Positions 11,401-20,347 of a DNA stretch of 64,000 nt are shown here, piece after piece (within the stretch, counting starts at the first letter, position 1; each line of letters begins with the position of its first letter). Made by a program: the position numbers and the translations under genes. The DNA comes from Pyropia yezoensis. Taxonomy: Eukaryota > Rhodophyta > Bangiophyceae > Bangiales > Bangiaceae. A model generated the notes under the pieces. That model searched no databases, was not told the DNA's origin, and saw only the letters and a list, made by a program, of their open reading frames with translations. The DNA is taken from the NCBI GenBank assembly GCA_009829735.1, contig CM020620.1, positions 4,580,299-4,644,298 on the forward strand. Direction: 5' to 3'.

Positions 11401-12408
11401 CGTGTGCGTCAGGTAGAGTGGAACTGGAAGAGCACCAAAAGCCGACGAGCAAACAGCAACGTACAAAGCTCCCTTGACGTGGAAGCAGGTATTGTCCATG
11501 GCCGCATGTTCACCTTCTGGTCCTGGCCCTGAATGGAACCTCTTGTACAGGTGGTGTCGAACACGCTCAGGTTGCAAGCCAAGGGCCGCCGAGAGCTCGT
11601 CAAGGGTGGCACCGAGGGTAGCAGCGTGCTTGCAGGTGGTTGCTCTGTCGTACACGTTGTTGTCACGATGAGTGTTCGACCCCACGCACGTACAACGACA
11701 CCGCCCGTTCGCAGCAAGCCACACGCAAACGCTCGCGTGGTCCCCAGTGCCATCCCGCTTCCACTCGCCCCATCGCGCGACGACACCAAGCATGCCTGGC
11801 AGGAGCCACACCTCTTCGTTGCCGGGTGCCTTGGCCCAGGCACTCAACAGCTCAATCGTGGTGACCCCCGCTTTCGCCGAGATGCCGCAATCGGACGAGA
11901 GCGTGGCCGCTGGTACCTTGCACAGGTACGCACCAACGACTCGGCGCACAGCGGTACCAAAGTTCTTCTTGGTGTGGCGGCCTGACCCCAGCTTCCTCCC
12001 TCCGCGGCCGTGCTTTGGTCCCGGTCTACCCTGTCCGTAAGTGCGGTCGCCCCTGACAGTGTGCGACACAACAGCTGCGGGAACAGGCGCATCACCATCT
12101 GCCTCACATTGATCACCACCAGCAGGCTGTTCAAGACCGGCGACCGGCTGTAGCTCTGGTGCGTCCGCGTCCCCACTTCCCCTGTCTTCATCAACAACAA
12201 TATCGGAAGCACTGGGCTGGCGGTCACTGTTGACGATGTCGCGAGCAGACCCAACAGAGCTACATCCGGCCAGGTTCACCACAGACGGCACGCTCTCACT
12301 CGGCCGTGCGGATTCAACCGACGCTGGAGCGGAAGGCACGAATATGGGGTCGGAGTCCATTGACGACGCGCCTCCGCTCGACGACCCCATCCACATGGTG
12401 TCATCCAT
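8407..12408 (-). CDS. KDZ-like transposase-derived protein with SWIM-like zinc finger
   Basis: Intact 1333-residue intronless frame starting MDDTMWMGSSSGG. The first 170 residues are acidic and disordered. A SWIM-type zinc finger follows at about 231-260, with CRCTC then CKHAA. CxxC clusters lie at about 418-475 (KRCQFCAARG, KCSSCEQWVCRDG). A basic, disordered stretch spans roughly 690-850. A C-terminal region resembles the DDE core of KDZ (Kyakuja-Dileera-Zisupton) transposases: YDFSC near 1118, SDRFHIFNHLC near 1145-1155, and PEQRNAPIRR near 1175. The tail is acidic (SDSESSADDVDE). KDZ proteins usually combine Cys-rich CxC modules with such a core. The length and absence of stops suggest an active or recently active element, or a domesticated gene. 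I found no terminal inverted repeats by eye. The SWIM motif is clear; the KDZ assignment is less certain. Confidence 0.68.
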   Translation of the reverse strand: MDDTMWMGSSSGGASSMDSDPIFVPSAPASVESARPSESVPSVVNLAGCSSVGSARDIVNSDRQPSASDIVVDEDRGSGDADAPELQPVAGLEQPAGGDQCEADGDAPVPAAVVSHTVRGDRTYGQGRPGPKHGRGGRKLGSGRHTKKNFGTAVRRVVGAYLCKVPAATLSSDCGISAKAGVTTIELLSAWAKAPGNEEVWLLPGMLGVVARWGEWKRDGTGDHASVCVWLAANGRCRCTCVGSNTHRDNNVYDRATTCKHAATLGATLDELSAALGLQPERVRHHLYKRFHSGPGPEGEHAAMDNTCFHVKGALYVAVCSSAFGALPVPLYLTHTRSSCSLCPGARTRTCSHVIVAQECGAPHHAHWTSAQSAAPSLEVSAISRLRIPLHNCVAAIRLNAEVSAKTVSGGEFVVPAPKRCQFCAARGKPHQLILPSTRTGAIACTRGFCKMVVHVAKCSSCEQWVCRDGREEHIVLLTMTSAATVTWMRSMAHDAADGAALTTSTTKWIRAVRRETVAGVLPSTNPTRSGRILRNIVVVGLKLMAADLPPELFTCVHCMDNDGRYKWVSADSIWVGFGSGADHVQFDHVVEAVPENRRAIRAAYLIRGESVRRIVRDVMKPKKDLKLLSRAVKPAQLAVGVLLPDALPIDGRVSQTAGEKAIAGVLGSIFDMNAAAAKLLTALHTGLAKYKTRSRVEAARRTEACQHLAAYINSRKSGKQKPSQPTDAADQQVAGAPTTTLPQGVMRSSAQPAGDNVAGLDAPPPSSKHIPAQGTLLAPPTDRSSQRLSPLKNPPAAAVKTPAYRAAQHARDTGAAPLSLTTPAAQLQGDTNGASVARGRQAPPRQPDCGRKRFKAGKGDVEADSPFLRPAVVALDKDQRRELLSFVTAITIDSVVLPFRPGHAEVLRQLATLLDQVNHGAVVADLLARSTSDADPKDDDDHAPIVILLRELRFVQLGLRSFSCMFEAHAGLSSTLANGLRCVAASIDQFVAEWRNGPEGSTRYQSKWEGGGRSQADMARDFRAAYPSADRSHERTGTCAPSLPQCRPEPFLWKEVLSTGMCSKHYAKAHKFSPGAMTFCCGCKHPLIIAFSVLDRKEAPQVLLNMLLSRFARLPRFLIYDFSCGAFRVALGKLAWLLLDCTVVSDRFHIFNHLCSDAFDPRSYAKLDGVDSGAPEQRNAPIRRIQTTLQGMGVVPYTNLLAYQTAILNHEAQTKWALKVERLPDDCDLAGRFFTLYPCWCCDEPDPASDAITDSESSADDVDEIVPEDNRAMQLYEGEGERERDCERASGSDPDYATVSGDISASTSVSSLSGEGSAEERGAGDSMGADGA

Positions 12409-12530
12409 TTCAGCAGGATCGTGAAGCCAGATCTTCTCACTGGTACCTCGCGCTGCACCGTCAGGCAGTCAGCAAACAAGACCACGGGTCAAGCTCTCCC
12501 TAGGCAGAATGCTGCTGCAGCAACGCATCG

Positions 12531-12989
12531 ATGACCCAGCAACAGACACCGGGTACCGCTCGCCGCAGGCGTAAAACTGCTCCGGCTGCACTGCCGATCC
12601 GCTCGAATCAAAAAGGCAAGTCACCCCGGAATGCAAGCGAAAGCTGTCCAGACCGGCCTGCCGACCCGCCGACCAGCCCTACGGCACCTGCAGCGGCGGC
12701 GCGTTCAGTGGTGAAGAAGAACAGCACCGGCACACAGGCAAACCGACGGCCAGCCGACGGGCAGACAGCGATGGATACGACGGAAACAACCGAACCGAAG
12801 CGGGTAGTCCCCCTCGATGCCCAGCCACCCGAGGCTCGTTTCCGTCCCAGCAGCACAGCCGCGGCAGCAGCGCAGTACCTCAAGCCGAGCAGCAGCCACA
12901 ACCGAGCAGTCTCCACACCCGCGCAGCCGTGCAGCCGCCCCACCCGCGTAGCTAACGCACACGCGCAGCCGGCCCGCCCGCGCAGCTGA
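12531..12989 (+). CDS. Small basic, disordered protein (uncertain)
   Basis: An ATG-started frame of 152 codons lies head to head with the transposase-like gene, 122 bases from its start. The product begins MTQQQTPGTARRRRKTAP and is rich in Pro, Ala, Ser, Arg and Lys. No domain is visible. Its last third runs into the following minisatellite, so the stop position may be accidental. The position is compatible with a second gene sharing a bidirectional promoter with the transposase-like gene, but a random open frame is equally possible. Confidence 0.27.
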   Translation: MTQQQTPGTARRRRKTAPAALPIRSNQKGKSPRNASESCPDRPADPPTSPTAPAAAARSVVKKNSTGTQANRRPADGQTAMDTTETTEPKRVVPLDAQPPEARFRPSSTAAAAAQYLKPSSSHNRAVSTPAQPCSRPTRVANAHAQPARPRS

Positions 12990-13470
12990 ACCGCACGCGC
13001 AGCAGCCCCAACTCAGCAGCCGCCGCACCCGAGTAGCCGCGCAAGCGCCGCACACGCGCACCCAGCCTGGCCGCGCAGCAGGCACAATCGAGCAGCCGAT
13101 CCACACGCGCAGCAGCCACAACCGAGCAGCCGCCTCACCCGCGTAGCCGCGCAGCCGCCCCACCCGCGCAGCCGACGCTCCCACGCAGCCGACCCGCCCG
13201 CGCAGCCGGTCAACCCGCGTAGCCGCCCCACCCGCGCAGCGGGCACCACTGAGCAGCCGCGCAGCAGCCGCACCCGCGCAGCCGACCCACCCGCGCAGCA
13301 GCCACAACCGAGAAGCCACGGCGCCGCGCGGCCACGCAGCCACGGTACCACCGCAGTAGCCCCAAACGCGCAGCAGCGCCGCAGCCCAACCCGAGCAGCA
13401 GCCCCACCCACGCAGCCACACCACGCCCGCAACCACAGAACTGGCGCAGCCGCCACACCGGCGCTGCCGA
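12885..13470. repeat. Minisatellite of about 15-base units (CGCGCAGCCGCCCCACC type)
   Basis: More than thirty degenerate copies built from CGCGCAGCCG, CCCACCCGCG and AGCAGCCACAACCGAG follow each other. The repeats keep all frames mostly open, which explains the long shadow frames on both strands. Confidence 0.7.
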
Positions 13471-13664
13471 CCGAACAGCAACGCGGGCGACGGGGAGCAC
13501 CGCGTACACGCGGCCGCCTACAACAGAGCGCCGACCGAGCGCAGCGAGTGCGGCTGTGCAGCTGCCCCAGTGGCGCACCTGCACAAGCCAAGCAAGCGCC
13601 CCACCCACACACGCGCTCCACCCACGCAGCCGACCAGCCCAGAGCGGCGCAAATTGACAGCACC

Positions 13665-14270
13665 GGCTGCGGGCGGCCAGCAAGCGGCCGACGCCGGCCC
13701 CACGCAGCAAGGCACGCCAGCCGCACCGCCGATCCGCCCGCTACGGTGGCGACGGGGAGCAAACGCTTCAGGCGGCTGGCTAGCAGCCAACGCCGCCCCC
13801 ACGCGGCCAGCCGCCCCAACCACAGCGCCGATCCGCCTGCAACATGCGACGGGGAGCACCCGGTACACGCGGCCGGCCAGCAGCCAACGCCGGCCCCACG
13901 CAGCCAGGCACGCCAGCTACACCGCCGATCCGCTTGCAAGAAGCCACGAAGAGCACCCGCTACAGGCTGCCGGCAAGCACGCAACGCCGCCCCCACGCGG
14001 CCAGCCGCCCCAACCGCAGCGCCGACCCGCCTGCGACGTCGGCGACGGGGAGCACCAGCTACGAGCGGCCGGCCAGCAGCCAACGCCGGTCCCACGCGGC
14101 CACCCGCCCCACCCACGCAACCGAAGAGCCCAGAGCGGCGCCGATTGACAGCACCGGCTTCAGGCGGCCAGGAAGCGGTCACCGCCGGGCCCACGCGGCC
14201 AGGCACGCCAGCCGCACCGCCGATCCACCCGGAACGGCAACGACGGGGCGCACCGGCTGCAGCCGGGCAG
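13665..14270. repeat. Minisatellite with about 98-base unit, about six copies
   Basis: Blocks resembling CCAGCAGCCAACGCCGGCC followed by CCACGC and GCCGATCCGCC recur near 13674, 13774, 13870, 13968, 14067 and 14164, a period of about 98 bases. Alternate copies carry GGCACGCCAGC or GGCCAGCCGCCCC, so the true unit may be a dimer of about 196. The period is not a multiple of three, so the 515-codon frame through it (13548-15095) shifts register at every copy and is not a credible gene. Confidence 0.7.
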
Positions 14271-14980
14271 CCGGCCGTCCCGCGCACCCTCACCCGCCCA
14301 AGCCGCGCAGCCGACCGACCGGCAACAAACGAGACAGATGCACCGTCTGCTGGGCGCGAGCCGACGGGGGGCGCCGCCGCATACGTGCAGCGGCCTCAGC
14401 CGCGACCTCTACCCAACCAATCCGGGCGGGAAGGAAGCACCTGCCACAGCTGCGCAAGCGCCCAAGCCGTGCTGCCGATCGTGGGCGCCTGGCACCGACA
14501 GCGGCAGGCGGGCAACCGCCGCACCAGTGTCCGCGATCCGCCGCCACACCGGGCAGCGCCCGCAGACGATGGTAGCACGCACTACAGGGGGAGCCGCGCA
14601 TCAGCGAGCAGTACGCCGCCGACGGGTATCCGTGGACGAGGGCGACGAGCAGCGCCAATACGGGAGGGCAGCCGACGCAGCAGCACCACCGATCCGCTGC
14701 CTCGTAGCGCGCCACAACCAGCAGGAGCAGCAGGGGGCGGAAAGCAGAGGGAGCGCGGACGGCGAGAAGGTGCGCGGCTCGTTCGCCGAGGAAGGAGGTC
14801 GCGGCCGACGACGACGGGGGGGTGGGGAGGGGCGCGGCGCGGTGCACGTCACAGGAGCATCGAGGGGGGCGGTACACGGGTCCCGGGAGGGGGCCGACGA
14901 GCATGGCTGTCGCGGGGCCAGCCACGTGGTGTGCCACGTTTCCGCCTTGTGATTGGTGCATATGCCTTCGTTCTAGTGCG
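14270..14980. other. GC-rich intergenic, no gene seen
   Basis: Open frames exist on both strands (minus 14290-14961, 223 codons, Cys/Arg-rich) but show no motif. I see nothing that supports a gene. Confidence 0.3.
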
Positions 14981-14981
14981 G

Positions 14982-15016
14982 AGCCTTCGATCTATTGCAG
15001 CAGCGGATCGAAGGCT
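14982..15016. repeat. Perfect 11-bp inverted repeat (hairpin)
   Basis: AGCCTTCGATC at 14982-14992 is followed after 13 bases by GATCGAAGGCT at 15006-15016. An RNA from either strand could fold into an 11-bp stem with a 13-base loop. It stands in ordinary-complexity DNA between minisatellite blocks. Confidence 0.75.
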
Positions 15017-15268
15017 GTGGTTTCCCTGGTTGCTTTCAGGCCGTGGAACCAAACAAGGCACCCCAGGGAAGGCCCCTTCATTCGTAGAGTCGTAGGGCCG
15101 GCACATGGCCAATGCATGCACCCAAAGCGCAGTTCAACGGTCTTTCAATATTGGCATCCACTCAACTCTTGAGTGCGGTTCTCACACAGACACGTCCTGC
15201 CAGGCAGGCGACCTGCAGAGGCACCGCAGCGGAGACCCCCACCCCCGGGCAGCCCATGCCCATCCCCA

Positions 15269-15295
15269 CGGAAGAGTAGTCCTTCCGGATAAGAG
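15269..15295 (+). repeat. Dispersed 27-base motif, copy 1
   Basis: GGAAGAG-T-AGTCCTTCCGGAT-A-AGAGATG. The same motif with two substitutions occurs at 26187-26213. It contains the small palindromic pair GGAAG and CTTCC. It could mark the edge of a dispersed mobile or non-coding element. Confidence 0.55.
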
Positions 15296-15307
15296 ATGGA
15301 CTATGCG

Positions 15308-15492
15308 GTGACGATGGGCTCCGGTAGGCGGTGTAGTGGCGCTTTTACCGGCGCCCTTCCTGCCCAGCGCCGCGGCGACGATGGGCTTCTGTAGGCGGTG
15401 TAGAGGCGCCTCCACCGGCACCCTTCCTGCCCACGGCTGAGCGTCGCCGTATACTGTGACGATGGGCTTCCGTAGGCGGTGTAGTGGCCGCG
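15308..15492 (+). repeat. Three-copy tandem repeat, unit about 66-82 bases
   Basis: Copies start at 15308, 15374 and 15456, each with GACGATGGGCT then TAGGCGGTGTAG. The first two continue with GGCGC, ACCGGC and CCCTTCCTGCCCA; the third is truncated after TAGTGG. The copies are well conserved in DNA of normal complexity. Confidence 0.75.
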
Positions 15493-15499
15493 TCGGCGC

Positions 15500-15577
15500 C
15501 GCGCCCGCGCGTTGTCAGTCACCGCTTGTGTGGCTGCGGCGGCAGCTCCCACGGCGCGGTTGGTAGGGGGCTGGAGG

Positions 15578-15610
<33 letters not shown>

Positions 15611-15611
15611 T

Positions 15612-15642
<31 letters not shown>

Positions 15643-16520
15643 CGCGGTCCCGCCCGCTGTCCCGGTGCGCGCCCCGCCTCTGCCGCTGTCGCCGCCGCCG
15701 ACGACGTGCGGCCCGCCGTGGCCTTCCTCATCTCAACGTGGCCTTCCCCATCCCGCCATGGCCATACTCATCCCGCGACGGTAGTGCCCTATGTTTTGGT
15801 CGGTTATCGGCGACGATGGACCGCCGCCGCTCCGCGGCGGGATGGTGGCGCGGCTGTCGGCGGCGGCGCGAACGGCGGTGGCGGCGGCCCCGCTGCCGGG
15901 CGCGGCCGTTGCTATTGTTTTTGTTTGCAACCCCCTGACACGGCGCACGGTCCGGCAGTGTGCCACCTGGACGGGGCGCCACCGCGGCGGCCGTGGCCGC
16001 CCAAGGGGGGGGGGGGGGGGGGCGCGCCAGCCCGCCGCCAATGGCACGGCGGCTGCTGTGGCGTCAGGGGAAGCGGCGGCAGCCGCGGCGCTCGCCAGGT
16101 GATGGGCTCGCCGCGGCAGGGGGCGGTGGCGACGGTCGCTGAGCGCGTGCGCCCTCCTGGTTGCTTGCTCCCTGTTTTTGCGACCCCGCGGTGCCGCCGG
16201 GCGGCGGCGGCGCGGCGGCGGAGACTGCCCGTAGCGGCCGGGCGGGGCGCGTGCCACCGGCGGGTGGCGGAGGCGCCCCCGGCGGCGGGCGTGCCCGTGG
16301 CGTCTGTGGCGGCGGCGGCCGACGCGGCGACTACGGCGGGCGGGGCGGTGGGAACTTGCGCGCGGGCCGGGGCTCGCCCAGTCAATGCCAGTCGCGTTTC
16401 TTTTTTTTTTCCGCCTCCTCCGGCGGGCGCCTCACCCGCGTCCGGCGGGGGAGCGGCGGGCGCGCGACGTCGGCCGGCCGGTGCCGGGCGCTTTCCGGGC
16501 CACCGTTTTCTTTTCTTTTT
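15500..16520. other. GCC/GGC-rich low-complexity DNA
   Basis: Contains a (GCC)n run near 15610-15650 and a G homopolymer of about 20 near 16005-16022. Six-frame openness comes from composition. I see no gene. Confidence 0.4.
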
Positions 16521-16529
16521 TTTGTTTCT

Positions 16530-17110
16530 TGTGCCCTCACCCTGCCCGTCTGCACCGTACTCGCCGCGCGCGCGCGGGACGGCGGCGGCGGCCACGTGAG
16601 GTGGGCAAGAAGGGGGCGCCGGCGGACCCGTCGGGGTGGTCCGGCGGCAGGAGTGGCTTCTCCCCCCACAGCGGCGCCCGGTTGCTGGTCACGGGCCAGG
16701 AGAACCGGGTGGGGGGGTGGGCAGGTGTGCACGCGGTGGGGGGCACGGCGGCGCCCCCCCGGTTGGCACCATCCATTGCGAGCAGCGCCGCCAAGACGAA
16801 ACCGCGGCCCTGCCGTGCGACACAAGGTGCAACAGCGTCTGCCCGCGGCGGTTGGTCGCGCCCACCGCGGCGCCCGCCGCCAGCAGCGCCGCCCCCACCT
16901 CCCTACCGCCTGATGCCGCAGCGTGGTGCAGGCGCGTCCACCCGTCCCCGTCGGCCACGTCCACCGCGGCGGCCGCTGGCAGCAGCGCCGCCCCCTCCCT
17001 TTTTCGCGCCCACCCGCAGGGGGCGGCGTGCAGCGTCGCGCGGCCGACCCCCGTCAGACGCCCCGGCCGCCCACGTATGTAGACGCTTCTGTGCGCCGGC
17101 GGCCACGGCG
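16530..17110 (-). pseudogene. Ankyrin-repeat protein fragment with frameshift
   Basis: On the minus strand one frame gives three consecutive ankyrin-like repeats. The first reads about GRATLHAAPCG to GAALLPAAAAVD, the second DGDGWTRLHHAAASGG to ALLAAGAAVG, and the third starts NRRGQTLLHLVSHGRAAV. The third repeat then leaves the frame near 16775: its second helix (LAALLAMDGANRGG) is in the next frame. Poly-G and poly-C runs bound the fragment and no start or natural end is visible. Ankyrin repeats are protein-interaction modules. The fragment may be a decayed gene or a gene with sequencing errors in homopolymers. It lies upstream of the NLR-like gene on the opposite strand. Confidence 0.5.
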
Positions 17111-17869
17111 CCCCCCCCCCCCCCCCCCCCCGCCCACGCCGCGCAAAATTTCGCCCGGTCGACCGCCCTGGTTTCGACGGCCGCGGCCCGACCCGCCGCC
17201 CGTGGCTCAGCGCGCGCCCCCCCCCCGTCCATTGCTGTGCCACGGGGGCGCCGCGCTGGACCCCGGTCGCCCGGCAGGGCACGCTCGACCGGCGGGTCCG
17301 CCCCCCCCCCCCTTCCAGACCAGAGCGCACGGGCGGACTGGATTTTCCCAGACGCGGCGGGCTACAGGACGAGGCCGGCGTGGGCCTCCAACCGGCCGCT
17401 GTCGGCAACGAGGCACGCCCTGCGGACCAGCCCGGCCCTGGTAGAGGGTGCTGCGCTGGCCGCTGCGGGTGGGGCGCCCGCCAGGCCCCCCCGCGGAGCT
17501 CCCCCCCTCCCCCCCCCCCCCGGGCCCCCCCCCCCAGCGCATGGCAGGGCTCCTCGGGTGTTTCCCCCCGCTCCCCCCCCCCCCCCCCCCACCCGCGCCA
17601 CGCGCCGTGCGCAGCTGCTCGCGCGGTGGGTGGGCGCCGCCGCTCGCGCGCACCCGCCCGCGCCGCCGAGGAGCCGCCAGTCTCCGCTCCGCCGAGGAGC
17701 CGCCAGTCGCCGCGCCGCCGCCCGCCGCGCGCCCGACGCGGCCCCGTCCGCCGCTGCCCCCGGACTCCCACGGTGCGGGGGCGGGGGCCACGTCAAGCCA
17801 TCCCCCAGCGGCGTCCCACGCGCGTGGGTGGCGTGCGCGTGGTGTGCCACCGCCCGATGAGCGGCGGTC

Positions 17870-20347
17870 ATGGCGCCCGGCTGCTCCGATCGGCTGCGGC
17901 GGCTGTTGCGGCCTGGTAGAGCGCCTGGGGGAGGGGCGGCGGGGAGGTCCGCCGCAGCGGCGGCGGCGGCGGCGGTAGGGGTGCCCCCCCCGCCGGTGGC
18001 GGCGGTCCCCCCCCTGCCGGCGGCGGCGGTCCCCCCCCAGCCGGCGGCGGCGGTCCCGGCCCAGTCGACGGCGGCGGTTCCTCCTCTGCCGGCGGCGGCG
18101 GCACAGCATGGGTCGGCGGGGACGCTGGGAGTTCCTCCCGGGCCGGCGGCGGCGACTGTGGGGGCGACGGCAGCGCCAGTGGCAGCATCGCCGCCCTCCC
18201 CATTGGTGGCATCGCCATCAGCCGCCCCCACCGCCGCCGCCCTGCCCCATGTGTGTCGTGGGCGGCTGAGGTGGGCTCCCTCTGGCAGGGTCGACGCCGT
18301 TGCCGTGGACGTGGAGCTGGCGTCTGGGATCTATTGGCGGCGTACCAAGGACGGTGGCCCGGCGTTGGTGGGCGGGAGCAGCGGCGCTACGCCAGCGGCT
18401 ACTCATGGCTCCGCTACTTTTGCGGCTTCTCGTGGCGGCGCGTCAATGGCGAATGACGGCGACGCCCACTACTTTCCGCTGCTGCGCGAACGGAGCAAGG
18501 CCAGTCTGCTCCCCGGCGGCGCGTCCTCGTCGTCTCGACAGGCTGCGGTGGGCTTTGTGGTCACCACCCCGAGCGCCACTGGCGCCGATAGTGTCACGTT
18601 TTTGGCGGCCACCCTCGAGGACGCGCAGCAGTGGGTGACCGCCATCCAGCCCTGGCTGCTCCCGTGGCGGGACGTGGTGGCAAGCGCGCCGGCTTGTTTT
18701 CCGGGCCGCGCCTGGGACGGCGGAGCGTCTGCGGTGAGCGAGGAGGCGCTGCGGGTTGCGACGACGGCCTGCACGTTTGCTGCCGGGGCAGTTGGCGCGG
18801 CGGGGGGAGTTGTCAAGGCCTTTGGGCATGCAATGGCCAACCATGCCGAGCTTATTCGTATTGGGGAAGCCATCCCTGTGGCGGGACCGGCTTTCGCCTT
18901 GCTGGCCTCCATTGCTCGACAGATGCACCGCTACCGTGGGGAAGCGGGGGCTGTCGCGGGGGTAGTCGAGAGTACTGCGGAGCTCATCAGCCTCGCTGGC
19001 ACCTCCCTTGGCTTGGCCGTCCGCGACGGACGGGGGGGCTCGACGGCGATGGCCTTGGAGGACGTCTTAATGGGGGTGGAGCGCGCAGCTGTGGACATTC
19101 AGTGCTTCTGCCACTCCACGTCACAGCGGCGCAAGGTGCTTTTCTCGGGCGCTGCTGGCCCCAAGGCCATTGCCGAGCGATTGGAGTCGTTGCGGACACG
19201 TCTGATCTCAAGCTGTACTGTGCACACACAACAAATGGTGTCGCTGAAGTCGGAGTGCGCGGGAGCAACGGCGCCGACCCCATGGGAGCCTCCGTGGCCT
19301 TTTGTGAAGGGCGCCACGCACGCGGATGCCAAGATGTACAAGAATAGCGAGGTCGTGGCTGCGTTGGCCAACTTCTTTGAGAGTGCGCAAGGTTTCTCGG
19401 TCGGGGTGCTGTCTGGCCAAGCGGGCGTTGGCAAGTCCGAGGCGGCCAAGTGCTACATGCGCGAGCAGAAGGGGCGCTTCTCGGGTGGGGTTGTGCTGGT
19501 CAACGCTGACGACCCCTCGGTGGCGGTCAAGAGCCTCCAGTTCATGAGCGGGCTGCCTCCTGAGTCCGTGGTCGGCAGCACCGCCCTTAAGGAGTACTTG
19601 CGGAGGAATACTGTTACCCACGGGCGGATGCTGCTGGTGCTGGACAACGCCGACGCGTTGGGCGGTGCCGACCACTGGCTGTCGGCGTGGCTACCCGTCA
19701 GGTGCGACCGTGTGGACGTCTTGTTGACGACACGGCTCTCTGAAACCGATGCGGGCTTGCGTGCTTTTCGCGAGGCGCTGCCCGGGGTGTGCAAAGTGGT
19801 GGCCGTGCATGTGCTCCCCCCTGAGGCTGCGTCACGGGCGCTGCGGCGGTTTATTGGCGACGACCACTTCCGCCGCCTGGCTGCTGATCGACAAGAACAT
19901 GAGCGCCTGGCCATTGACTACCTGGCCGGCCCGCGCGGAATGGATGGCCTGCTGCTGGCGCTTGCGCTTGCGGGGCGCACGATCTCGACCTGCGCTGGTA
20001 TGGACGCTGCCACGTACGCAAAGAGCTTCAAGAGCGAGATAATGGCTCTGCTGGACGAGGAGGGTGACGTGAGCGTCCCGGCCGAGAGCCCTAGGGCCAA
20101 CGTCCGAGCGTCAGTGAACTTGTCGCTGTGCTCCTTGCACCAGCAGTCGCCTGTAGCGCTGGTCGTGCTTCAGCTCCTGTGCATCTTCCCTCCCGACGGA
20201 ATCCCGCCCAACATCCATGAGGTTGCTGCGGAGGTGCTCTCCGAGCTGCCCAAGGCGGAGCTGCGCAGCCTCTGCTCGGGCTTCCCTTCTCCCCCGCCCC
20301 AATGCGTCCAACCTTCAGCGACACCCCCTCTGCCCGTGCCATTATGA
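17870..20347 (+). CDS. NLR-like P-loop NTPase: PH-like, MLKL/HeLo-like helical and NB-ARC domains
   Basis: 825 codons from ATG 17870, in one frame. Residues 1-125 are Ala/Pro-rich. Residues 128-265 look like a PH domain, ending in the typical C-terminal Trp helix (EDAQQWVTAIQPWL). Residues 293-457 form an all-helical region with EAIPVAGPAFALLASI, resembling MLKL N-terminal/HeLo cell-death bundles. NB-ARC features follow: P-loop GQAGVGKSE near 515-523, Walker B RMLLVLDNADALGG near 586, sensor VLLTTRLSE near 617, and a GLPLAL-like GLLLALALAG near 693. The winged-helix part runs off the frame: from about 20291 the sequence continues one base out of phase as the next feature, where MHRLTQAVVR follows. 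NLR-type ATPases act as oligomerising switches in immunity and cell death. That role is inference here. Confidence 0.78.
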   Translation: MAPGCSDRLRRLLRPGRAPGGGAAGRSAAAAAAAAVGVPPPPVAAVPPLPAAAVPPQPAAAVPAQSTAAVPPLPAAAAQHGSAGTLGVPPGPAAATVGATAAPVAASPPSPLVASPSAAPTAAALPHVCRGRLRWAPSGRVDAVAVDVELASGIYWRRTKDGGPALVGGSSGATPAATHGSATFAASRGGASMANDGDAHYFPLLRERSKASLLPGGASSSSRQAAVGFVVTTPSATGADSVTFLAATLEDAQQWVTAIQPWLLPWRDVVASAPACFPGRAWDGGASAVSEEALRVATTACTFAAGAVGAAGGVVKAFGHAMANHAELIRIGEAIPVAGPAFALLASIARQMHRYRGEAGAVAGVVESTAELISLAGTSLGLAVRDGRGGSTAMALEDVLMGVERAAVDIQCFCHSTSQRRKVLFSGAAGPKAIAERLESLRTRLISSCTVHTQQMVSLKSECAGATAPTPWEPPWPFVKGATHADAKMYKNSEVVAALANFFESAQGFSVGVLSGQAGVGKSEAAKCYMREQKGRFSGGVVLVNADDPSVAVKSLQFMSGLPPESVVGSTALKEYLRRNTVTHGRMLLVLDNADALGGADHWLSAWLPVRCDRVDVLLTTRLSETDAGLRAFREALPGVCKVVAVHVLPPEAASRALRRFIGDDHFRRLAADRQEHERLAIDYLAGPRGMDGLLLALALAGRTISTCAGMDAATYAKSFKSEIMALLDEEGDVSVPAESPRANVRASVNLSLCSLHQQSPVALVVLQLLCIFPPDGIPPNIHEVAAEVLSELPKAELRSLCSGFPSPPPQCVQPSATPPLPVPL

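Noticed and set aside
16385..17860. 491-codon Pro/Arg-rich frame on the plus strand
   Set aside because: It runs through homopolymers and lies antisense to the ankyrin-like fragment. No domain visible.
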